The notes under the pieces are model-generated. The model made no database searches, was not told the DNA's origin, and saw nothing but the letters and a program-made list of their open reading frames with translations. From Actinomycetota bacterium (GTDB taxonomy: Bacteria; Actinomycetota; Acidimicrobiia; Acidimicrobiales; AC-35), in the NCBI GenBank assembly GCA_005884125.1, contig VAXP01000134.1:1-60298 (forward strand): DNA of 60,298 nt, read 5' to 3'. Below, one piece after another: positions 24,166 to 31,878 of this stretch. The translations under genes were made by a program, and so were the position numbers. The stretch's first letter is position 1, and each line of letters opens with the position of its first letter.

Positions 24166-26186
24166 GGGGCGCGGACCGGGGCGGCTGGAGGCGGGGCGCC
24201 GGGAGGCGGGGCCGGCTCGGCCCGCCCGGCCAGGAAGGCGACGACATCGGCTCGATGCCGGGTTCGGGCCATAGGGGGCAGGGCGCGGACCAGGTCCCAC
24301 CTGTAGCTGGCCGAGGCCAGCCGCGGATCGAGGACGGCGACGACCCCCCGGTCCTCGGACGAGCGGATGAGGCGCCCGGCGCCCTGCGCCAGCAGCGTGG
24401 CCGCTCGGGGCAGGTCGACGGCGCGGAAGGCGGCGGGGCCGGCCCGATCACGGCGAGCCTGCGTCAAGGGCTCGTCGGGACGCGGGAAGGGGATCCTGTC
24501 GATGGCCACCAGGGACAGCGACGGGCCGGGGACGTCCACGCCCTGCCAGAAGCCCATGGTGGCGAAGAGGCAGGAGCTCTCCTCGGCCGCGAATGCGGCC
24601 AGCAACGCGGGCTTGGGCAGATCGGCCTGGGTCAGGACCTTGAAGGGGAGCACGTCCCGAAGGGCGTCGGCTGCGGCGTGCATGGCCCGCCAGCTGGTGA
24701 ACAGGGCCAGGGTCCGCCCCCCGGCGGCACCCACCAGGGCCGAGAGCTCTTCGATCATGCCCGCCTCGTAGCTCGGGCTTCTCGGGTCCGGGAGGTGGGC
24801 GGCGCAGTACAGCAGGCCGTGGGTGGCGAACGGGAAGGGGCTGGCCACGTCGAGCTGGTCGACCTCCGCCGCGGGGATCCCGAGGCGAGCGGGCAGCCCG
24901 GGAGGCACGGTGGCGCTCGTGAGCACGGCCGTCACCTCGCCCCAGAGGGCTTCGGCCAGAAGCTCTCCGACGTCCACGGGCGCCACCCGGAGCACGGGCG
25001 CGTCCGAAGGGCCCTCCACCCACACCACGTCGCTCGGACCGGGCTCGAGCACCGCGGCCAGGTCGCCCGCCAGGTGGCCTGAGGCCTGCTGGGCCCGGCT
25101 CTTGGCCGCGGCTACCGCGCTGTCCTCACAGCCCCGTAGGGCCGTGCCGACGCGCGTCAGCGCCGAGGTCAACGAGGTGTCGAGCCCCGCCGGGAGGCGA
25201 CGGCCCCGCCAGGGCGCCATAGCCTCCTCCAGCCCCCTGCCCGCAGTGACCAGGTCCTGGACCAGCCCACCGTCCCCGGAGCCGAGCACGCCCCGCACCA
25301 TGCCCGCGAGGGCGCGGAGGCGGCCGGCGCTGATCTCGAACCCCAGGCTCGAGGCGGCCACGTCCTCCAGCTCGTGGGCCTCGTCGAACACGACCACGTC
25401 GTGGTCGGGGAGCACGCTTCCCCCGCTGGCCACGTGGGTGGCGTAGAGGTGGGTGTTGACCACGACCACGTCGGCGGCCGCGGCGGCGTCGCGAGCGGCC
25501 TCGGCGAAACACTCCTCCCCCGACGGGCAGTTGACCGCCCCCGGGCACTCCCGGGAGGACACGCTGAGCGTCGACCACGCCCTGGGCCTGGGCTCGAAGT
25601 CCAGCTCGGCCCGGTCGCCCGTCTTCGAGGTCCGGCTCCAGGCCAGGAGGCGCTGGACCTGGAGGCCGAGGACGCCGAGCTCTTCGTCGCCACGGGTGCG
25701 CCCGGCCCGACTGGCTCCGGCCCCGGGCTCGGCCTCCTCCAGATTCTCCATGCTGAGCTGGTCGCCGCCTCCGGCCACCTCCACGGCCCGCTGGCGACAC
25801 AGGTAGTTGGCCCGCCCCTTGAGCACGGCGAACCGGAACCGACGGCCGAGGTGGCGGGCGAGGAAGGGCAGGTCCTTGCCCGCGAGCTGGTCCTGCAGGG
25901 CCCGGGTGGCCGTGGCCACCACGACCTTGCGCCCTGAAAGGATGGCCGGGACCAGGTACCCCAGGCTCTTGCCCGTCCCCGTCCCGGCCTGGACCACCAG
26001 ATGGCGGCGCCGGGATATGGCGTCGGCCACGGCGTCGGCCATGACGGCCTGGCCCGGCCGTGCCTCTCCGCCGCCGGGCAGGGCGCGCACGGCCCGCGCC
26101 AGCGCTTCTTGGACCTCCACCGAGCGAGAGGGTAACCGTCGCCCTGTGACGCTCTGGGGCTTGGGTCGGGCACGCAGGCCGGCCAC
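24159..26186 (-). CDS. DinG/YoaA-type ATP-dependent DNA helicase
   Basis: A 675-aa XPD-like superfamily 2 helicase. Walker A AGTGTGKS near residue 67, a DEAH box (VVVFDEAHELEDVA), and four cysteines (NYLC, then SREC, NC and EEC) placed as in the 4Fe-4S cluster of DinG/XPD. C-terminal motifs include ALFTSWRAMHAA, GFWQGVDVPG and QGAGRLIRS. It should unwind 5'-tailed DNA, R-loops or forks during repair. GTG 26186 is the first start in a well-supported frame. It is convergent with era and divergent from the receiver-like gene, with about 130 bp between starts. Confidence 0.92.
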   Translation of the reverse strand: MAGLRARPKPQSVTGRRLPSRSVEVQEALARAVRALPGGGEARPGQAVMADAVADAISRRRHLVVQAGTGTGKSLGYLVPAILSGRKVVVATATRALQDQLAGKDLPFLARHLGRRFRFAVLKGRANYLCRQRAVEVAGGGDQLSMENLEEAEPGAGASRAGRTRGDEELGVLGLQVQRLLAWSRTSKTGDRAELDFEPRPRAWSTLSVSSRECPGAVNCPSGEECFAEAARDAAAAADVVVVNTHLYATHVASGGSVLPDHDVVVFDEAHELEDVAASSLGFEISAGRLRALAGMVRGVLGSGDGGLVQDLVTAGRGLEEAMAPWRGRRLPAGLDTSLTSALTRVGTALRGCEDSAVAAAKSRAQQASGHLAGDLAAVLEPGPSDVVWVEGPSDAPVLRVAPVDVGELLAEALWGEVTAVLTSATVPPGLPARLGIPAAEVDQLDVASPFPFATHGLLYCAAHLPDPRSPSYEAGMIEELSALVGAAGGRTLALFTSWRAMHAAADALRDVLPFKVLTQADLPKPALLAAFAAEESSCLFATMGFWQGVDVPGPSLSLVAIDRIPFPRPDEPLTQARRDRAGPAAFRAVDLPRAATLLAQGAGRLIRSSEDRGVVAVLDPRLASASYRWDLVRALPPMARTRHRADVVAFLAGRAEPAPPPGAPPPAAPVRAPQ

Positions 26187-26313
26187 GGAGGGACGCCCCG
26201 GGACGGCCCACCCCCCGGTGAGCGGCTGTCGGCGGGCGGGGCCGACGGGTCAACGCTGAAGTAACCCTGCCCCCGAGCCGATGAGTTGGGCGGACCGAAT
26301 GAGAGGTAGCCCC

Positions 26314-27813
26314 ATGGACATGGTTCCCGGCCGGGACGGCGGGTATGACGCCGCGGCCGTGGAGGCCGGGGCGGTACCTGACGCGCCCGACGGGGCCGGC
26401 GCCCCCGGCGAGGCGCAGGCCATGGAACAGCGTGTGGGGCTGGCGCCCCGGCGCTGGGGCCGCCCTCTGCGGGTGCTCCTGGCGCTGGCCGGAGCTCAGG
26501 CCTGTGACAGGGCCCGGACCTGTCTCGAACTCGCCCCCGGCTTCGCCGTCGTGGGGGTCGCTCCCAACGGTCACCGGGCCCTGGCCCTGGCCGCAGAGAC
26601 CGAACCCGACGTGGCCGTTGTCGACGCCGATCTGCCCGCCGGGGGTCTGGCCGTGGTCCCGGCGCTGCGGAGACGCTCGCCCGCCAGCGTGGTCGTGGCC
26701 CTCGCCAGTCCCTCCTTCGGTGGGGACGAGCGCCCGTCGTTCGAGGTGGGGATGGCGCAGCCCGGGGGCACGGGCGCCGATGTGTACCTGGGACCCGGGA
26801 CCCCCCTCGTGGTCCTCACCGACGTCTTGGCCGACCTCGCCGTCCGGCTCGACCAGGAGAGCCGTCGCCCGCTGCGGGGCCAGTGGCCCGCCCATGTGCC
26901 CCCGCCGGTGGCCAGGTGGGCTGAGTCGGTCCACGGCCCCGAGTTGCGCCTGGTCCGCGGCGTCGACCATGCCCTCGGCGGCGTCCGCAACCCGGGCCGA
27001 GCGGAGATGAGCCGGATGGGGACCCGCTCGTCCCGCCCGTCCATAGCCGAGCCCCGGCCGGCCCGGCGGCGCGGGCGTTCGAGGCGATGGAGCGCCGGAA
27101 TCGCAGCTGCCGCGGCAGCGGGAAGCATCCTGTCCGCGGGCGTGGCCGCGGCCGCGACGGGTTCGCTGCCCGTCCCCGCCCAGGCTCTGGCGTCCCGCGT
27201 GCTGGCGACCGTCCACGTATCGGTGCCCAACCCCGACGCCAGGCCTTCGGGGGGCGACCCGGGGCAGGCGGGCGGCGGGCGGGGTCACCAGGACCGGCGA
27301 CCGAATCGGGATCCCGGCCGGGCTCGCCTTCTCGCGCCCGGCGCGGGGTCGTCCTCCATCGGCCCATCCGGGCTCTCCTCCTCCGGCTCTCCCGGCCCCG
27401 GCGGCCCCGTCGCCGGTGCTGCCCAGGGATCGGGCGCGGACGGATCGTCCGCCGACAGCGGCGGGGTGGCTGCCGCCGGGCCTTCGTCGCTCCAAGCTCC
27501 GACAGCACCGGCGGTTCCTGCCGACCACGGCGCCACCCCGGCCGGGACGGGCCAGGCGCCCCGTCCGTCGCCTCCGGGTCCCGGCGGCGCGGCCGGGCAG
27601 GGCGAGGCGGGCTCAGACCCACGGGGAGGATCACCCAGTGGCACGAGCCCCGGCACCGGCGTGGCGGCCGGTGATGGGCACGGCTCGGTCGGCCCGCCCC
27701 CGGGTCAGGCCGATGGGTCTCAGGCCGATCCCCAACCAGGGTCGTCGCACGGGGGAGGAGCTGCGAACGCGGGCGGGAGCAAAGCGTCCCACGCGGTTCC
27801 TACCGGCGGATAG
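26314..27813 (+). CDS. Degenerate-receiver membrane protein with Pro/Ser/Gly-rich tail
   Basis: A 499-aa protein of unusual build. Near the N-terminus there is a receiver-like fold: LRVLLALAGAQACDRART, then VAVVDADLPAGG (the Asp encoded at 26623 sits at the phosphoacceptor position), SPASVVVALAS and GADVYLGPG. The acidic pair after the first strand is missing (LLAL instead of V/I-DD) and the conserved Thr and Lys are absent. Then an Arg-rich stretch, a membrane helix (SAGIAAAAAAGSILSAGVAA), LPVPAQALASRVLATV and about 250 residues of Gly/Pro/Ser/Ala low complexity. ATG 26314 has GAGAGG upstream; ATG 26281 would add 11 residues. Function unknown. It stands alone between dinG and yihY. Confidence 0.68.
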   Translation: MDMVPGRDGGYDAAAVEAGAVPDAPDGAGAPGEAQAMEQRVGLAPRRWGRPLRVLLALAGAQACDRARTCLELAPGFAVVGVAPNGHRALALAAETEPDVAVVDADLPAGGLAVVPALRRRSPASVVVALASPSFGGDERPSFEVGMAQPGGTGADVYLGPGTPLVVLTDVLADLAVRLDQESRRPLRGQWPAHVPPPVARWAESVHGPELRLVRGVDHALGGVRNPGRAEMSRMGTRSSRPSIAEPRPARRRGRSRRWSAGIAAAAAAGSILSAGVAAAATGSLPVPAQALASRVLATVHVSVPNPDARPSGGDPGQAGGGRGHQDRRPNRDPGRARLLAPGAGSSSIGPSGLSSSGSPGPGGPVAGAAQGSGADGSSADSGGVAAAGPSSLQAPTAPAVPADHGATPAGTGQAPRPSPPGPGGAAGQGEAGSDPRGGSPSGTSPGTGVAAGDGHGSVGPPPGQADGSQADPQPGSSHGGGAANAGGSKASHAVPTGG

Positions 27814-27867
27814 CGAGCTCCGTCCCACAACTCGTAGGCAGAGGATCCCCGGGGATCGCCCGCGACC

Positions 27868-28734
27868 TCACACCGCCGGCCTGATGGTCGTCACCTCGGC
27901 GCCCGGGCCCTCCGTCATCTGGCCTCGCTCGTGGAGGACCACGTTGAGCACGGCCGCGTACAGAACGAGCTGGCCGAACAACAGCAGCCAGGCGAGGACG
28001 GCGAACACGACCCCTATCGACCCGTAGAGGGCTGAGGAGGACGCCACGGCCCGGGGGAGCCAGATGGCGCCGATCGCCTTCAGCAGCTCCAGCCCGACGG
28101 CGCCGAGGATGGCTCCCGGAAGCATCGTGCGCCAGCCCACGTCCTTGTTGGTGAGCACGGTGAGGGTCCACAGCCACAGTCCGATGTCGATGGCCAGGCC
28201 GACGGCGATGGAGAGGGGCGCGGCGAGCACGGCGGCCACGGCGGGCAGATACCCGACCACGCCGGTCACGGCGAAGCTGGCCATCAGGATCACGCCCGCG
28301 CCCGCCAGCCAGGCGAGCCCCCACAGGCGGTCCTTGAAGCCCCGGCCGCTGACATCCCACGACGAGTCAAGGGCGAACTCCATGGCCGCCACGACGCCCA
28401 GGCCCGACCAGAGCAGCCCGGCCAGGCCCACGACCGAGGCCGTCCGCTGACTCCGCTGCGCCACCGCCAGCGTGTCAGTGAGCGTCTGCCTGGCTCTTCC
28501 CGTCAAGCCGAAGGTGGAGATGATGTCGGAGGCCAGATGGCTGTTGTGGCTGGAGAAGAAGCCTGTGATCGCGATCACAACCAGCAGCAGGGGGAAGAGG
28601 GAGAGGAAGGCGGTCAGGGTGACGCCCTTGGCCAGCATGCTCCCGTGGATCTCGCTGAACCGTTTGTGAACCTCCAGCGCGGTTGCCGCCCAGCGGAACC
28701 GGCGGGTGAGCGGGCCCAGGATCCGGTCGAGCAC
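27868..28734 (-). CDS. YihY/UPF0761 family inner-membrane protein
   Basis: A 288-aa polytopic protein with about six helices: LTAFLSLFPLLLVVIAITGF near the start, then VVGLAGLLWSGLGVVAAME, GAGVILMASFAVTGVVGY and SIGVVFAVLAWLLLFGQ near the end. The YGSIGVVFAVLAWLL region is a family hallmark. It is often labelled RNase BN by old misannotation; YihY has no proven nuclease activity. GTG 28734 starts the frame. It is divergent from uppS, with 96 bp between. Confidence 0.9.
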   Translation of the reverse strand: MLDRILGPLTRRFRWAATALEVHKRFSEIHGSMLAKGVTLTAFLSLFPLLLVVIAITGFFSSHNSHLASDIISTFGLTGRARQTLTDTLAVAQRSQRTASVVGLAGLLWSGLGVVAAMEFALDSSWDVSGRGFKDRLWGLAWLAGAGVILMASFAVTGVVGYLPAVAAVLAAPLSIAVGLAIDIGLWLWTLTVLTNKDVGWRTMLPGAILGAVGLELLKAIGAIWLPRAVASSSALYGSIGVVFAVLAWLLLFGQLVLYAAVLNVVLHERGQMTEGPGAEVTTIRPAV

Positions 28735-28816
28735 GCCCTTCGTCTACCCAACGCGGCCGGGTTCCGCACCTCCATCGGGGCCCGCAGGGCACCGCCTTGG
28801 CCGGCGGGGAGGGCTG

Positions 28817-28822
28817 TAACGT
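28817..28822 (+). promoter_or_regulatory. -10 box of uppS
   Basis: TAACGT lies eight bases before GTG 28831 and there is no ribosome binding site in the gap, so a leaderless transcript is likely. Confidence 0.45.
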
Positions 28823-28830
28823 CGGGCGTC

Positions 28831-29571
28831 GTGGGCCTGGATGGCAAAGCGGGGATCGACTTGACCCGGCTTCCCGCCCACGTCGGCTGCGTCATGGATG
28901 GCAACGGGAGGTGGGCCCAGCGGCGTGGGCTTCCCCGGACCGAGGGCCATGCCGCCGGCGAGGAAGCGCTCCTGGACACGGTCGAGGGCGCGCTCGAGCT
29001 CGGCATCCGCTGGCTCACCGTGTACGCCTTCTCGACCGAGAACTGGCGCCGGCCCCCCGATGAGGTCCGTTATCTGATGGGCTTCAACGAGTCGTTGCTG
29101 CAGCGCCGGCGGGACGAGCTTCACGAGCGGGGGGTCCGGATCCGGTTCGCCGGGCGCCGGGATTGGAGAGTGCCCAGGAGGCTGCTCCGCCACATGGACG
29201 ATGCCATGGCGACGACCGAGCGCAACCGGCGCATGACGCTGGTCATCGCCTTCAACTACGGCGGCCGCGCCGAGATCGTCGATGCCGTGCGAAGGATGGT
29301 GGCAGAGGGCGTCCCTGCATCCCGGGTCGACGAACGTGCCATCCGGTCCCGCCTGTACCTGCCCGACGTTCCTGACCCTGACCTGGTCATCCGCACCTCG
29401 GGGGAGTTCCGGATCTCCAACTTCCTCCTGTGGGAGCTCGCCTACAGCGAGCTCGTGTTCACCGACACCCTCTGGCCCGACTTCAGGCGCGAAGACCTGT
29501 TCGACGCGGTGCGCGAGTACCAAAGCCGGGACCGCCGGTTCGGCGGGGTCGAGCGGGTCGGGCACCGGTGA
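28831..29571 (+). CDS. uppS: Isoprenyl (undecaprenyl-type) diphosphate synthase
   Basis: A 246-aa cis-prenyltransferase. CVMDGNGRWAQRRG holds the catalytic Asp (D23) in the pyrophosphate pocket; YAFSTENWRRP, FNYGGRAEIVDAV and RTSGEFRISNFLLWELAYSE complete the family motifs. It condenses isopentenyl diphosphate to make the C50-C55 lipid carrier for peptidoglycan and other glycans. Chain length cannot be read from sequence. GTG 28831 is the first start before the conserved region. recO follows after 13 bp, suggesting cotranscription. Confidence 0.95.
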   Translation: MGLDGKAGIDLTRLPAHVGCVMDGNGRWAQRRGLPRTEGHAAGEEALLDTVEGALELGIRWLTVYAFSTENWRRPPDEVRYLMGFNESLLQRRRDELHERGVRIRFAGRRDWRVPRRLLRHMDDAMATTERNRRMTLVIAFNYGGRAEIVDAVRRMVAEGVPASRVDERAIRSRLYLPDVPDPDLVIRTSGEFRISNFLLWELAYSELVFTDTLWPDFRREDLFDAVREYQSRDRRFGGVERVGHR

Positions 29572-29584
29572 CAACGGCGATGCG

Positions 29585-30304
29585 GTGAGCCGGCTCTATC
29601 GCGACCAGGGCATCGTGCTGCGCACGATGCGGCTGGGGGAAGCGGACCGCATCGTGACGCTCATGTCCGCGGGGCGGGGGAAGATCCGGGCCGTGGCCAA
29701 GGGGGTGCGCAAGACCAAGAGTCGCTTCGGCGGGCGACTCGAGCCCACGGCCCACGTGGCTGCCCTCTTCTACGAGGGCCGGGAACTCGACATCATCACC
29801 CAGGCGGAGACCCTCGACCACTTCCGCACGGTCCGCGAGGATCTGGATTCGCTGGCCCGGGCGACGGCGATGCTGGAGGCCGTCGACCAGGTTGCCCAGG
29901 AGCGTGAGGCCAACCCCCGGCTGTACCAGATGCTGTTGGGCGCCTTGCACGCGCTCGGAGCGAGTGGCGGCTCCTTGGTCGTGCCTGGCTTCTTCTGGAA
30001 GCTGCTCTCGCTCGAGGGCTCTCATCCGGTGCTCGACCAGTGCGCATCGTGTGGGTCGCAGGGAGAGCTCGTCGCCTTCGATCTCGGCGAGGGAGGCGCG
30101 CTGTGCCGGCCCTGCCGCCGAGGCGTGCCCATCTCTCCTTCCGCCTTGTCGCTGGTGCGCAAGATCCTGGGCGGTCAGCTCGCAGAGGCGCTGCGAGAGC
30201 CGGAGGGGCCGACGACGGCCGAGGTGTCGGAGCTCGCCTCCCGGTCGCTCGAGCATCACCTGGAGCGCCGTCTGCGCAGCCTCACCGTCCTCGACCGCTC
30301 CTGA
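29585..30304 (+). CDS. recO: DNA repair protein RecO
   Basis: A 239-aa protein: an OB-fold N-terminus (LYRDQGIVLRTMRLGEADRI, then VTLMS and GKIRAVAKGVRKTKSRFGG), a helical middle and a zinc site with C153/C156 (CASC) and C174/C177 (CRPC). RecO helps load RecA on SSB-coated DNA in the RecFOR pathway. GTG 29585 is used as the first start in frame after the uppS stop; the family starts with a similar LYRD/E segment. It belongs to the uppS-recO pair and precedes glyS. Confidence 0.93.
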   Translation: MSRLYRDQGIVLRTMRLGEADRIVTLMSAGRGKIRAVAKGVRKTKSRFGGRLEPTAHVAALFYEGRELDIITQAETLDHFRTVREDLDSLARATAMLEAVDQVAQEREANPRLYQMLLGALHALGASGGSLVVPGFFWKLLSLEGSHPVLDQCASCGSQGELVAFDLGEGGALCRPCRRGVPISPSALSLVRKILGGQLAEALREPEGPTTAEVSELASRSLEHHLERRLRSLTVLDRS

Positions 30305-30358
30305 GCGGCTGGCGCCGCGGGCCCGCATTAACCCCCGAGACCGGCTCGGACGTGCCGG

Positions 30359-30364
30359 TATCCT
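30359..30364 (+). promoter_or_regulatory. -10 box of glyS
   Basis: TATCCT ends seven bases before ATG 30372 with no ribosome binding site between them, so glyS is probably read from a leaderless transcript starting at or next to the ATG. Confidence 0.55.
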
Positions 30365-30371
30365 CACTCCG

Positions 30372-31676
30372 ATGCCCCCCGAGGACCTGATGGAACGGCT
30401 GGTCAATCTGTGCAAACGCCGGGGCTTCATCTTCCCGTCCGCCGAGATATACGGCGGGTTCCGGTCCACCTACGACTACGGGCCGCTGGGCATGCTCATG
30501 CTCCGCAACGTGAAGGATGCCTGGTTCCGGTCCATGGTCCAGCTCCGGGACGACGTGGTTGCGATCGACGCGGCCATCCTGTCCCATCCGAAGATCTGGG
30601 AGGCGTCCGGCCACCTGGCCACCTTCACCGACCCCCTGGTCGACTGCCGCAACTGCAAGGAACGCTGGCGGGCCGACGAGATCGAGGGCGTGTGCCCGAA
30701 GTGCGGCTCGACCGATCTGACCGACGCCCGGCCATTCAACCTCATGTTCAAGACCTACGTGGGGCCGGTGGCGGAGGAGGCGTCGGTCGCCTACCTCCGC
30801 CCTGAGACGGCCCAGGGCATGTTCGTCAACTTCATGAACGTGCTCCAGACGACCCGGCGCAAGCCACCGTTCGGAGTCGCCCAGGTGGGCAAGTCGTTCC
30901 GGAACGAGATCACACCGGGCAACTTCGTGTTCCGGACCCGCGAGTTCGAGCAGATGGAGCTCGAGTACTTCGTCCCCCCCGATCAGGGCGCAAAGTGGTT
31001 CGAGTACTGGTGCGACGAACGCCTGCGCTGGTACCGAGACCTCGGGATCCCCGAGAGCCTGCTTCGCCTGCGCCCCCACGACCCTGAGGAGCTCAGTCAC
31101 TACTCCTCCATGACATCGGACGTGGAGTTCGCCTTCCCATGGGGCTGGGGGGAGCTGGAGGGGATCGCCAACCGGACGGACTTCGACCTGACGGCTCACG
31201 CCAAGATGTCGGGGCAGCGGATCGAGTACTTCGACCAGGCCACCGGAGAGCGCTACGTCCCCCACGTCATCGAGCCGGCGGCCGGCGCCACCAGGACGAT
31301 GATGTCGTTCCTCCTCGCCGCCTACGACGAGGACCAGGTCGCGGGGGAGGCCAGGACCGTCCTCCGACTGGACCGCCGCCTCGCCCCCTACAAGGCGGCC
31401 GTGTTGCCCCTGTCCAAGAACGAGCGACTCTCGCCCGTGGCCCGGGAGGTGCTGGCCCTTCTCCAGCCTCACCTCATGTGCGAATACGACGAGACCCAGT
31501 CGATCGGCCGTCGATACCGCCGGCATGACGAGATCGGAACCCCGTACTGCGTAACGGTGGATTTCGAGTCGCTCGATGACCGGGCGGTGACCATCCGGGA
31601 ACGTGACAGCACCGAGCAGGTGCGAATACCCATCGGCAAGCTGGTCGAGGAGCTCCGGGGCCGCCTCGCTCTCTGA
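30372..31676 (+). CDS. glyS: Glycyl-tRNA synthetase (alpha2 type)
   Basis: A 434-aa class II synthetase. Motif-rich segments are visible: IYGGFRSTYDYGPLG in the N-terminus, zinc-type CRNC and CPKC, LRPETAQGMFVNF, GKSFRNEITPGNFVFRTREF (motif 2), GIANRTDFDL, and EPAAGATRTMMSFLLAAYDE (motif 3). It charges tRNA-Gly. The dimeric single-chain form is the usual actinobacterial one, unlike E. coli GlyQS. ATG 30372 is preferred with its nearby TATCCT; an in-frame ATG at 30390 is possible. Confidence 0.96.
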   Translation: MPPEDLMERLVNLCKRRGFIFPSAEIYGGFRSTYDYGPLGMLMLRNVKDAWFRSMVQLRDDVVAIDAAILSHPKIWEASGHLATFTDPLVDCRNCKERWRADEIEGVCPKCGSTDLTDARPFNLMFKTYVGPVAEEASVAYLRPETAQGMFVNFMNVLQTTRRKPPFGVAQVGKSFRNEITPGNFVFRTREFEQMELEYFVPPDQGAKWFEYWCDERLRWYRDLGIPESLLRLRPHDPEELSHYSSMTSDVEFAFPWGWGELEGIANRTDFDLTAHAKMSGQRIEYFDQATGERYVPHVIEPAAGATRTMMSFLLAAYDEDQVAGEARTVLRLDRRLAPYKAAVLPLSKNERLSPVAREVLALLQPHLMCEYDETQSIGRRYRRHDEIGTPYCVTVDFESLDDRAVTIRERDSTEQVRIPIGKLVEELRGRLAL

Positions 31677-31878
31677 CCCGGGGCCTCGCTCCCTGCCCGC
31701 GCCACAAGGCTGCGGCCGCCCGGAACCCGATGTCCCCGGGCCACCGGCCCGGACCTGGGGATTGACCTGCCCAAACTCGCCGAGGGTCACCTAGGCTTGA
31801 AGCGACAGCCGTTTCGCCTCGGCCGGACGGCTGTGCGCAACGACAAGGCCGCCGCCGATCGCCGCCCGGGAGGGCCCC

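Noticed and set aside
31741-31800. TTGACC and TAGGCT as a ppdK promoter
   Set aside because: The spacing is 24 bases, too long for a sigma-70 promoter, so the pair was not annotated.
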